A DNA stretch of 64,000 nt from Spirosoma oryzae (GTDB lineage Bacteria > Bacteroidota > Bacteroidia > Cytophagales > Spirosomataceae): assembly GCF_003002825.1 (NCBI RefSeq), contig NZ_PVTE01000009.1:164863-228862 (forward strand). The letters are read 5' to 3'. The position numbers were made by a program, and so were the translations under genes. Below are positions 26,482 to 34,765 of this stretch, one piece after another. The notes beneath the pieces were generated by a model. The model was given only the letters and a program-made list of their open reading frames with translations, ran no database searches and was not told the origin of the DNA. Position 1 is the stretch's first letter. Every line of letters starts with the position of its first letter.

Positions 26482-29400
26482 TGGCCTGTACCCTTCCCTA
26501 CATCCAGAAACTCTCCGTTCCGTCTTCCGAGAAAACTCGGCTGGAAGACCTACACTTTCAGATCGGTCAGCAGCTGCGGGCCCATCAGTCGGCCGACGGC
26601 TCTACGTTTATCCTGAAAGGTGGCTATCTCCGGCTCAACTCCCCGGGTTCTGCCGCCCGGACTGAGCAGGAAGCTTTGCTGGACTCGATCAACAGCCAGT
26701 ACCCCGAACCTGTGGTGCGAATCGAGACCATTCAGGAAGCCTACGATCCGGGAGACGGTGAACTGACCTACCGACCCATTTCGGTTGTGGGCGTTGACGT
26801 TCGGCCCCTGCTGAACCCCAGCTACCGGGACCAGATTGGAGAACTGACCAGCCCCGAAGAATCGACCCTGACGGGGATCGGTGGGAATCCAGCGGAGACT
26901 GTAGTTCAGGCTGATCTGGCCCGGGGTCTCAAGGATTTTGTACTGGATCCCATCCAGGATCCCGACGGGTCGGGCGATCTCCGGTTTGTGACCGAAGCCC
27001 ACCACGAGCTGTTTCAAAAGACGGCCGAGCAGGTGACCAAAAAGCTCCGGAATTACCTGGATCTGCTGGAAGGAGGATCGGTCGAACGGCCTGGCCAGCA
27101 GGTGACTATCCAGCAACTTCGGGAGCAGCTACAAGCCTTGGAGAATCCGGATAGTCTGGCCCAGATCGAAGCCGTCTCCGATTTTATCGTCCAGGCTTCG
27201 GGTTGGCTGGACGGGCTTTACAACACGTTTTTTCTCGACGAAGACTCGGTCCGCTCCACCCAGCGGGAGCTGCAGACGGGTATCAACCGAAAGACCGGAC
27301 AACTACTCACGCCAGCCGAACGGGATACCAGAATCAACTGGGTTGCCCGGCAACTAGCCAAGCAGAAACACTACCTGTACCTGTTCGACGAGCTGGGCCG
27401 CTTCAAACAGCAGCTTCAGGAGCTCGGCTACGTCTCTGCTACCCAGCCCGTTTACGACCGGGGTGAACGTTTACAATCTGAAACCCGGGATATTCTGGGC
27501 CAACTCGGCGTGAGTCCGGGTAATACCGAATCGGTACTGGACGTCTTACGTTCCGAACAGTTTACCGAAGGAGCTCTACGGGCCGAGCTGTTCCGGGTAC
27601 TGTCCGTTACCCATTCTGACCAGCCGGGGCTTACTATCCACCGGACCGTAGAAGACTACCTGGAGCAGGTGTTGAAAAGCTATCCGGGCAAGACCGTGGA
27701 ATCGGTTCTGGACGAAGCCCTGTCTAAAGCCGTTCGACTCAAGCAAAGCCTGGTCGAGCACCACTACGAACTGGTGACCAGCTGGCTCTGGCCACATATC
27801 CAGGCCAAGCAGCAACGCTACACCGGCCCGGACAAGCTCGACCGGGATCAGCTGAAGAGTTTGCTAAAGACGGCAAAAGAGGACGAAGGTATCTTTCAGT
27901 ATGGGCTGGATGCTCCCATTCAGTCATCCGATCCCGTGACGGCTATTGTCGCCAGTCTGACCTCGGATGCCCTGTACCGCTCGGCCGAGGAAAGCCGGCT
28001 GAATTTGAGTAGGCTTCTTTCGGTTCGGGAACCACTGGGGCTGGAAAAAACCATGTCGCCGGCCCAGATCGAAGCCTACCACCGGGCGATGACCCATGAT
28101 ACCATCCTGCCCCTGGAAGGCCCTGACTCTGGGGAAGCCGGTGAAGACTGGGATGGACCGGTACTGACCGTTTCCGTCTTCGGACAAACCAAACGAATCA
28201 AAGGGTATACCAAACGGGCCTTTCTGACCGAGTACAACACGGCCCTGCAACAGGCCCACCAGAAAGAATTCTTCGGTCAGCTACCGGGTAAACTCGATGA
28301 GCTGATGAGTCTGGTTACGGTTCAGGACGGTTACCTGGATGTATCGGACCTGAAGGCCCTGCTTCAGACCAGCTCCCAAGACGAATACCTGGGTCCGCTG
28401 CTAAGTAAGCTCTTCAGCTACGACCGATCGATGGGTAGCTGGCAACTCCGGACCAATCCGACGGGACCAACGGATCAGAACTACGTCCGGGGTAAACTCC
28501 GTTCGGGTCTGATCCAAACGTTTTTCAGTCTGCACCAGCAGCCCCTGGATCAGATGAGTAAAGCCAGCCTGTTTACCCGGTGGAACCTGCTGGATCAAAC
28601 GGGCAAGCCTAACCGGGATGAACAAACCAGTATCAACTCGGACCTGCAACAGAACAGTCAGGAGTACCGGCTGACGGATCCCGAACTACAGGGTAAGCTA
28701 ACGGGCAAAAAGAATGAATCCTGGCTGAATAACTTTGTCGGCTACCGGGTATCGGATACCGAACACTACCTGTACGTACGGAAGCTGGTAATCAACAAAA
28801 CGACCGGTAAACCTGAATCCCGCTGGAGCTGGGTGAATATCTATCAGCCCGGTTCACTTACGAACGTTACCCGGCTCTACTACGCCAAAGGGGAACTGAT
28901 CCGGCCGGCCGATCGGTACCGCACCGACCGGGGCAGCTTTGGTATCCAGGTCCAGCAGCAATGGGCTGACCTGCAAACCGGTGATTCAGTCCGGAAGACT
29001 TACTTCGACGGACTCTGGGATGGTTACGAGCGAGCCAATCGGCAGCTGGGTACTCCTGCTTTAGCTCACGGGGTACTACCCCAGGTCGAACGGCTTCAGT
29101 CCTTAACCGAAGGACCCAAGGGTCACTGGGAACGGCTCTGGGACTGGATCAAACAGCACACCCTACTCAGCTGGGTACGCGACAGCTACCACTGGCTGAC
29201 GGGGGAAGCGACGGAAGATCAGCAGGTAGGCCGAAAACCAATTTACCTGGATAATTCACCGGTTCACCAGATCCGGGCTCGCTATACCAGCTTTATTCCG
29301 GATGGACAGCTGGAAGGCGATCTGTTTCGATCGGTCCTTATGTACCAGTCGATGGCCAGTAGTTACCGGGAGCTGACTCGACTCGATCCCCAGGTTCAGG

Positions 29401-31019
29401 CCCTAAGAACCCTGATTACCGGAGATACCAGCCTGTCTCTGGATCCCCGGGAAGCCCTGGATAAACCGGTCTGGGAGAAAAAAGCCGGGGAACTCCTGGA
29501 ACGCCAGCAGAGTAAGGTAGCCAGCCGGCTGAACAAAAAGCTGACCAGCTTTCTGGATGACGTCGTCTACGGGGAATCCGATTACGGCCAGGTATATACC
29601 CTATTCAACAAACCCGTCGATCCCCAGGTACTGGCCAAAAAGATGTCGGGTTTTACCGCCTTTTCCAACCTGGCCTGGAACGTTTCCTCGATGATGGGAA
29701 ACATCGGGGTCGGCTTTTTATCGAACTACTCCGAAGCGGTCAAAGGGAAATACTACCGACCCGAAGATTGGCTGTCGGCGGGGAAAGACTACTGGCTAAG
29801 CATGGGTCAGGGGGAGTTCATCCGGGACCTCTCGGAGATCAATCCCGAGAAACGAAGCAAGTGGACCCAGGTAGCTTCCCAGCTCGACGCCATTCAGGGA
29901 GAAATTCTGGATGAATCGGGCAGCTACAGCCGGGTTCAGACGGTTGACAAACTAATGAACCGGGCTCTGTTCTGGACCCAGTCGGGAGCCGAGCACATGA
30001 TTCAGATGAAATCGATGATTGCCCAGATCCGGGGTTTTAAACTAGAATCCGGTAAGACCTTCTACGAAGCCATCGAGCAACTACCGAATGGTAAAGTAGA
30101 AATCCGGGCCAGTCCCCAGGAAATCCGCAAGTTCCAGCAGCAGCTTCACTCGGTCAACAAGCAGCTTCATGGCCACTACAGCCAGTTTGACAAATCAATG
30201 CTCCAGCGGCATTGGCTGGGTCAGATGCTGATGATGTTCAAAAAGTACATCTACTCCTCCATTCGTTACCGGTTCGGGGACAGCCGTTTCGACTGGGAAG
30301 CCGGGGATGAAACCGAGGGACACCTGCGGGCTTACTGGAAACAGATCGTCTCGGAACTGGGGGATCAAAAAGGAGCGTTTCGGAAAGCGGCCGTTCTGGG
30401 TAACGGGATGCTGCTCCGGCCCAGTCTGTCCGCCGTCGATCAACTGGTCGGGGGACAACTGGGTAAGCTGAGTCCGGGCCTGGGTAACTACCTGTACGGA
30501 GATGAGAGCCAGCTCCGGAATAGTGCGGCCCGGCAAACAGGATTCGACGTGTTGTGGTATTCCCTGATGATTCTGATGGCGGGCTTTATCCACGGGCTGG
30601 ATGAGGACGATGATCCCAACGGAGTAGCCCTGCAGAACATGGAAGCCTTTGCCCGGCGGATGGAAGGGGACCTGGGAATGTACCTGCCGTTTTACCTGGG
30701 TACCGGGGGTAAAACCCTGTTCTCGTCTTACGACAAAGCCTGGCAGCTGGTCAAGTCTCCACTGGCTCAACTGCGGGCCTACGATGGTACGGTCAACCTG
30801 CTTTCCCAGCTGACGGGCGTGGAACATACCGAGGATGGCTGGGACATGAGCTGGAACGATACCTACAGCCGGGATGGAGCAGGTTATGAGAAGGGAGAAA
30901 GCAAGCTGTACCACAAAGTGGAAAAAAGTTTGCTGGGTCCCCTGGCTCAGCTGAACCGGTTGATGAACCCCGAAGCCCAGCTGCAGTACCTGAACCTGAG
31001 TCGGCGGAACAGCCAGTAA
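26481..31019 (+). CDS. Giant virion cargo-like protein (1512 residues)
   Basis: The protein is mostly predicted helix with many Gln and Leu. Late segments are notable: MSGFTAFSNLAWNVSSMMGN and GVGFLSNY (about residues 1055-1085), HWLGQMLMMFKKYIYSSIRY (about 1238-1257), and a hydrophobic helix DVLWYSLMILMAGFIHGLDE with the acidic run DEDDDP after it (about 1355-1380). These resemble C-terminal parts of large polyvalent phage proteins that travel with virion RNA polymerases. No catalytic motif seen. Translational coupling to the polymerase giant (1-base overlap) suggests a fixed ratio and joint packaging. A strong terminator follows. Confidence 0.65.
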   Translation: MACTLPYIQKLSVPSSEKTRLEDLHFQIGQQLRAHQSADGSTFILKGGYLRLNSPGSAARTEQEALLDSINSQYPEPVVRIETIQEAYDPGDGELTYRPISVVGVDVRPLLNPSYRDQIGELTSPEESTLTGIGGNPAETVVQADLARGLKDFVLDPIQDPDGSGDLRFVTEAHHELFQKTAEQVTKKLRNYLDLLEGGSVERPGQQVTIQQLREQLQALENPDSLAQIEAVSDFIVQASGWLDGLYNTFFLDEDSVRSTQRELQTGINRKTGQLLTPAERDTRINWVARQLAKQKHYLYLFDELGRFKQQLQELGYVSATQPVYDRGERLQSETRDILGQLGVSPGNTESVLDVLRSEQFTEGALRAELFRVLSVTHSDQPGLTIHRTVEDYLEQVLKSYPGKTVESVLDEALSKAVRLKQSLVEHHYELVTSWLWPHIQAKQQRYTGPDKLDRDQLKSLLKTAKEDEGIFQYGLDAPIQSSDPVTAIVASLTSDALYRSAEESRLNLSRLLSVREPLGLEKTMSPAQIEAYHRAMTHDTILPLEGPDSGEAGEDWDGPVLTVSVFGQTKRIKGYTKRAFLTEYNTALQQAHQKEFFGQLPGKLDELMSLVTVQDGYLDVSDLKALLQTSSQDEYLGPLLSKLFSYDRSMGSWQLRTNPTGPTDQNYVRGKLRSGLIQTFFSLHQQPLDQMSKASLFTRWNLLDQTGKPNRDEQTSINSDLQQNSQEYRLTDPELQGKLTGKKNESWLNNFVGYRVSDTEHYLYVRKLVINKTTGKPESRWSWVNIYQPGSLTNVTRLYYAKGELIRPADRYRTDRGSFGIQVQQQWADLQTGDSVRKTYFDGLWDGYERANRQLGTPALAHGVLPQVERLQSLTEGPKGHWERLWDWIKQHTLLSWVRDSYHWLTGEATEDQQVGRKPIYLDNSPVHQIRARYTSFIPDGQLEGDLFRSVLMYQSMASSYRELTRLDPQVQALRTLITGDTSLSLDPREALDKPVWEKKAGELLERQQSKVASRLNKKLTSFLDDVVYGESDYGQVYTLFNKPVDPQVLAKKMSGFTAFSNLAWNVSSMMGNIGVGFLSNYSEAVKGKYYRPEDWLSAGKDYWLSMGQGEFIRDLSEINPEKRSKWTQVASQLDAIQGEILDESGSYSRVQTVDKLMNRALFWTQSGAEHMIQMKSMIAQIRGFKLESGKTFYEAIEQLPNGKVEIRASPQEIRKFQQQLHSVNKQLHGHYSQFDKSMLQRHWLGQMLMMFKKYIYSSIRYRFGDSRFDWEAGDETEGHLRAYWKQIVSELGDQKGAFRKAAVLGNGMLLRPSLSAVDQLVGGQLGKLSPGLGNYLYGDESQLRNSAARQTGFDVLWYSLMILMAGFIHGLDEDDDPNGVALQNMEAFARRMEGDLGMYLPFYLGTGGKTLFSSYDKAWQLVKSPLAQLRAYDGTVNLLSQLTGVEHTEDGWDMSWNDTYSRDGAGYEKGESKLYHKVEKSLLGPLAQLNRLMNPEAQLQYLNLSRRNSQ

Positions 31020-31021
31020 AA

Positions 31022-31056
31022 AAGCCCCCGACCTGGTAACAGCATCGGGGGCTTGT
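31022..31056. terminator. Bidirectional terminator between convergent genes
   Basis: AAGCCCCCGA (31022-31031) pairs perfectly with TCGGGGGCTT (31045-31054) over a 13-base loop. It closes the rightward polymerase/cargo operon and the leftward island from 32631. Confidence 0.8.
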
Positions 31057-31062
31057 TATTCA

Positions 31063-31500
31063 TTAATCTACATCCCAGTCGGCTTCGTTGTACTCATATT
31101 TTCGCCAGTACATAGGTAAATTCAGTTCAGCAGCCATTTGGCCACGATCTTCGTCTGATAGGAACACACCACAGTCCGGAACAAAGTCAACCAAAATTAC
31201 CATTTGTTTAACCTTACCATCCCAATAACCAAGTCGGAAATCACCTGATTTCATCTTCTGTGGTTTTAACTCGTTAGTTTGTCCAGGTTCCTGAGCTTTG
31301 GGTTGATACATACCTTCGAAAAAATACATCCATTTACGGGTCGGGTAAAACTGAAGAGTAGATTCCTCACTTCGACTAAGGTAGTCCAACCGTTTTATAG
31401 TATATCCCTTGTATTCGTATTCCTGATAGTCACAGACCTTTATTACTCGGTCTATGGTATCCACGAATTCGGTTAATACGGGTTGCCTCAGCTTTTTCAT
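31063..31500 (-). CDS. Hypothetical protein
   Basis: The 145-residue protein has a YKGYTIKRLDYLSR strand region, aromatic WMYFFEGMYQ, a GDFRLGYWDGKVKQMVIL core and an acidic tail (YNEADWDVD). No family recognised. It is the last gene of a four-gene leftward island and is followed by the bidirectional terminator. Confidence 0.65.
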   Translation of the reverse strand: MKKLRQPVLTEFVDTIDRVIKVCDYQEYEYKGYTIKRLDYLSRSEESTLQFYPTRKWMYFFEGMYQPKAQEPGQTNELKPQKMKSGDFRLGYWDGKVKQMVILVDFVPDCGVFLSDEDRGQMAAELNLPMYWRKYEYNEADWDVD

Positions 31501-31508
31501 TAACCTAA

Positions 31509-31778
31509 TTATTTTTTAGCTAATACCAACATGGGATCATCAAACAAATAAGAACCGGTAATTTGACCGTTTCTATACTGCTCGACAGCAACAACATCTC
31601 CCTGCTTAAAACCGGTTACGTTACCCATGATTTTGGCAGATACTTCCAAAGCACCAGCTTCGGTACCGTCAAGTGGGCCAGCCCAGCCTTTGAGCATAAT
31701 ACAACCAATCCCATTTTTTACACAGTCAGGTTTGGTACTCTTAGCAGCTTTAACGAAGATGGTTTGTAGTACAGCCAT
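31509..31778 (-). CDS. Hypothetical small beta-rich protein
   Basis: The 89-residue protein alternates short strands and glycines (GIGCIMLKGWAGPLDGTEAG, GDVVAVEQYRNGQITGSYLF), consistent with a small beta-barrel such as an OB or SH3 fold. No specific match recognised. It lies 8 bases upstream of the next gene in the island. Confidence 0.65.
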   Translation of the reverse strand: MAVLQTIFVKAAKSTKPDCVKNGIGCIMLKGWAGPLDGTEAGALEVSAKIMGNVTGFKQGDVVAVEQYRNGQITGSYLFDDPMLVLAKK

Positions 31779-31790
31779 TTTTTGAATTAG

Positions 31791-32213
31791 TTAATAGTGA
31801 AAACGATATTGATCAATTAATGCTTTATTACTACCCCATCCAGCCGGACCTGGTTTTTCCATTAGTTTACTGGATAGTAAATGAGCCTGTTGGTAGCGGA
31901 TAACAAACGAGGTTAATCCGAATTGACCGTTACCTTGCAAGGGTTCCAACCGGGTTGAGAACTGACTGGCTAATTCGTTGAACCGACTGGTAAAACAAGC
32001 CAGATCATCCAGGTCCGTATCGTTGGTAATGTTGTAGGGAACCAGGATTCGAATTTTATCCTGGGCGTCCGGTTCTCCCCGACGAACTTTTTGAGGGCCT
32101 TCGGGTACAGCCATTCCTTCCCCGATATGATCACCGGTACTAATGTAGTGGTTGATAGCCAGGAATAACCGGTTGATGGGAGTATTCTCTAACGGTTCAA
32201 TGGGTGTAGCCAT
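31791..32213 (-). CDS. Hypothetical protein
   Basis: The 140-residue protein contains NRLFLAINHYIS, a KIRILVPYNITNDTDLDDL segment and a helical region (ACFTSRFNELASQFSTRLEP). No family recognised. Second gene of the island, with 12-13 base gaps on both sides. Confidence 0.65.
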   Translation of the reverse strand: MATPIEPLENTPINRLFLAINHYISTGDHIGEGMAVPEGPQKVRRGEPDAQDKIRILVPYNITNDTDLDDLACFTSRFNELASQFSTRLEPLQGNGQFGLTSFVIRYQQAHLLSSKLMEKPGPAGWGSNKALIDQYRFHY

Positions 32214-32226
32214 TGGGAGATTAGTG

Positions 32227-32631
32227 TTAGTATTGGTTACCTACCCAGATTTCAGTTTTAGCTAGCTTAACCAGATCGACGGGTTGGGTATAATACGCAA
32301 ATTCGTTAAACCGAAGCACAAATTCAGGTTTGGGCAACCGGGCATCATACGGTTCATCCCCTTCCCCGTGAATCCAATCCAGATAATCCGAAATGGATTC
32401 AACGTGTCCATCGGCAAAAACAAGTCCTTCTCCGTAGTTGCTGGCTACGGTTTGATGGGAACAGGGTATCAAATTAGACCGGTGATCCGAGTCGTTCCAG
32501 ATTTTTTCTTGGTTATCTAGTAAAGCCTGCTCACTGGTGAATACCCGTAATGAACGTACCGGATACCCATCCCGGGTGGAAAACGCATTATCGGTCGCTA
32601 ATCCCTGGGTGGCAAAAAACAGAGTCTTCAT
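32227..32631 (-). CDS. Hypothetical protein
   Basis: The 134-residue protein contains GYPVRSLRVF, DSDHRSNLIPC and an acidic stretch GEGDEPYDARLPKPEFVLRF. No family recognised. It is the first gene of the leftward island; the 200-base region upstream must hold its promoter. Confidence 0.65.
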   Translation of the reverse strand: MKTLFFATQGLATDNAFSTRDGYPVRSLRVFTSEQALLDNQEKIWNDSDHRSNLIPCSHQTVASNYGEGLVFADGHVESISDYLDWIHGEGDEPYDARLPKPEFVLRFNEFAYYTQPVDLVKLAKTEIWVGNQY

Positions 32632-32832
32632 TATGTCAGTTGTTTGTGTGGTTACTAGTTACTAACTCACTCCGCCAGAAGTTGACGGTAAGATCGGATA
32701 AATCGGGGAATTCTCCGAAAGATTGTGTAATTGGTTAATCGACTACGGGGCTATAGTACTGCCCTAAACGGGTCAGGGTCTGAGGGGCCGGGATAGAGCG
32801 GATGTATCTTGCTTTATCTCGGCCTTCCCTGT
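32632..32832. promoter_or_regulatory. Divergent intergenic region between the small-gene island and the receptor-binding block
   Basis: The region contains a tandem GTTACTA repeat (32651-32657, 32658-32664) and, on the plus strand near 32805, TATCTTG, one base short of the TAnnTTTG box. No other signal was found. It must contain promoters for both directions. Confidence 0.3.
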
Positions 32833-33528
32833 ATGTACCTCCACGATACTCCCTGTCCGGGTGATCCCTGCTGCGGGGGGAAATCACCGGTTTTAATCGA
32901 TACCACCCCGGTCTGGAAAACCGAAACCATCTGTGCGTCCTGTCAGTCGATGAGCCGGGTAGCTTCCTATGATCGGCTGACGGGGGCTCCTACGGGACTG
33001 GCTTACTACTACAACTTGGCGGGTGGTCAATTATCGGCTCCCCTGATCTGGACGCCCGGCCCCTGCCAGCATCCTACCCTGAGTCGTTCCTACAAAGGAT
33101 TGACCAGTACTCCTTCCGTAACGGCCGGGGATATCCTGCGACAGATTCAGGTTCTGTGTCAGCAAACGGGTCAGGTACTCAGCGAGAGCTGGTACAACGA
33201 CACCCGGTTGGGTGTTCAGATCAGTAAACCGCCGGGTTCTACCGTTCAGTATATCGTACCCGACTGCTCGGGAGCCGCTCCGATTGTCATTACGGACGGA
33301 AGCCTGCAAGTCGATTACCTGGCCGGAACCATTGACGGAATCACGGGGAACAACCAGTCCTTTAGTACTAGTAAGGCATTCAAAGCAGATAGTCTTAAAG
33401 TCTACCTGAACGGTCAGCGGCTGTTTCCGGGTATCGACTTTTCGGAAGTGGGAACTACCGGCTTTCAGCTTATCGACGCTCCCGAACTAAACTCCGAACT
33501 GATTGCCGAGTACACCCTGCTGGTTTAA
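32833..33528 (+). CDS. Virion fibre-associated protein with C-terminal fibre beta-domain
   Basis: The 231-residue protein starts MYLHDTPCPGDPCCGG; an upstream TTG at 32809 would add 8 residues. Cys pairs near the N-terminus (CPGDPCC, CASC) could bind a metal or form disulfides. The last 50 residues, FKADSLKVYLNGQRLFPGIDF to LIAEYTLL, match the small beta-domain repeated in phage fibre proteins (LNG, GxDF/Y, then xxAxY at the end); the downstream fibre ends with the same kind of domain. It is first in a five-gene receptor-binding operon. Confidence 0.65.
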   Translation: MYLHDTPCPGDPCCGGKSPVLIDTTPVWKTETICASCQSMSRVASYDRLTGAPTGLAYYYNLAGGQLSAPLIWTPGPCQHPTLSRSYKGLTSTPSVTAGDILRQIQVLCQQTGQVLSESWYNDTRLGVQISKPPGSTVQYIVPDCSGAAPIVITDGSLQVDYLAGTIDGITGNNQSFSTSKAFKADSLKVYLNGQRLFPGIDFSEVGTTGFQLIDAPELNSELIAEYTLLV

Positions 33529-33560
33529 CCAGCCTATCTTATTTAGCCTACCGTTTTTTC

Positions 33561-34751
33561 ATGCCCCGTACCTCGATTTCCCGGGCTCAACTGGGTCCAC
33601 TTTTAATCAACGATTCCGATATTCTGGTCGGAGCTGGTATCCAAACGGCTAAACTGGCCGAGGGACTGAGTTTTCTCAAACGGGACGGTTCGGTTGCCCT
33701 GACGGGGAACCTGTCAGCCGGGGGGTTTACGATCACCGGTCTGGCGGATCCGACGGCCGCCCAGCAGCCCGCCACTAAAAACTACGTGGACCTGGCCCTG
33801 CAGGTGGGTACCAACAAGGGAACCGCCCGACTGGCAGCTACCGGTAACGTATCGATCAGCAATCCGGCAACCAGCAGCTTCGACGGAGTTACGGCCAATC
33901 CGGGGGATGTACTCCTGCTGGCTTTTCAGACCGACGCAACCCAGAACGGACTCTACGTCTTCAACGGGTCGGGAGCCCCGCTAACCCGGGCTACCAACGA
34001 GGATACCTCGGCTAAAATGCAGCCGGGAGCTTTCGTCTTTATCTCGGAAGGTACCCAGTACGACAATACCGGCTGGAGTCTGGTGACCAACGGACCGATT
34101 ACGCTCGGTACGACCAGTCTGACCTTTACACAAACGTCAGGAGCCGGCCAGATTCAGGCGGGTAACGGACTGAGTAAATCGGGTAATACGCTCTCGGTCC
34201 TGACGGCCAGCTCAGCCCGGATCACGACGACCGCATCGGGAATCGATCTGGCGACTACGGCCGTCAGTCCGGGAACGTATACCAACACCAGTCTGACGGT
34301 TGATACCTATGGCCGGCTGATGGCAGCCAGTTCGGGAACTCCTCCGGTAACCAGTGTTACCGGTACCAGTGGCCGGATCAGCTCGACGGGTGGTACGACT
34401 CCGGTACTGGATCTGGTTCAAACCGGGACGGCCGGTACCTATACCAAAGTTACCACGGATTCCTATGGTCGGGTTAGTTCCGGAGGTTTACTGACCACCG
34501 CTGACCTGCCTACAGGTACCCTGCTACTGGCTAACTACGTCGTCCGGCAAACCCTGACAGGAACTACGAACGGATCCAACACGGCCTTTGCCCTGGGGTC
34601 GGTTCCCCAGACGGGTACGGAGATGATTTTTCTCAACGGCCAGCTCATGGCCCAGGGCAGTTCCCTGGACTACACCATCTCCGGGGCCAACGTTACCTTC
34701 ACCTTCGCTCCGCTGGCTGGTGACAGTCTGGTGGCTACCTACTTCAAGTAA
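33561..34751 (+). CDS. Tail fibre protein
   Basis: The 396-residue protein has a short N-terminal anchor (SISRAQLGPLLINDSDI), then the common fibre motif SAGGFTITGLADPTAAQQPA and KNYVD (about residues 54-75). A Gly/Thr/Ser-rich repetitive shaft follows (about 190-310), with DTYGRL and DSYGRV repeats. It ends in a small beta-domain, TEMIFLNGQLMAQG to SLVATYFK. It resembles T7/T4-type fibre building blocks and is probably trimeric on the virion. A T-rich tract precedes the ATG. Confidence 0.8.
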   Translation: MPRTSISRAQLGPLLINDSDILVGAGIQTAKLAEGLSFLKRDGSVALTGNLSAGGFTITGLADPTAAQQPATKNYVDLALQVGTNKGTARLAATGNVSISNPATSSFDGVTANPGDVLLLAFQTDATQNGLYVFNGSGAPLTRATNEDTSAKMQPGAFVFISEGTQYDNTGWSLVTNGPITLGTTSLTFTQTSGAGQIQAGNGLSKSGNTLSVLTASSARITTTASGIDLATTAVSPGTYTNTSLTVDTYGRLMAASSGTPPVTSVTGTSGRISSTGGTTPVLDLVQTGTAGTYTKVTTDSYGRVSSGGLLTTADLPTGTLLLANYVVRQTLTGTTNGSNTAFALGSVPQTGTEMIFLNGQLMAQGSSLDYTISGANVTFTFAPLAGDSLVATYFK

Positions 34752-34765
34752 TTCCTGCCTTTTTC

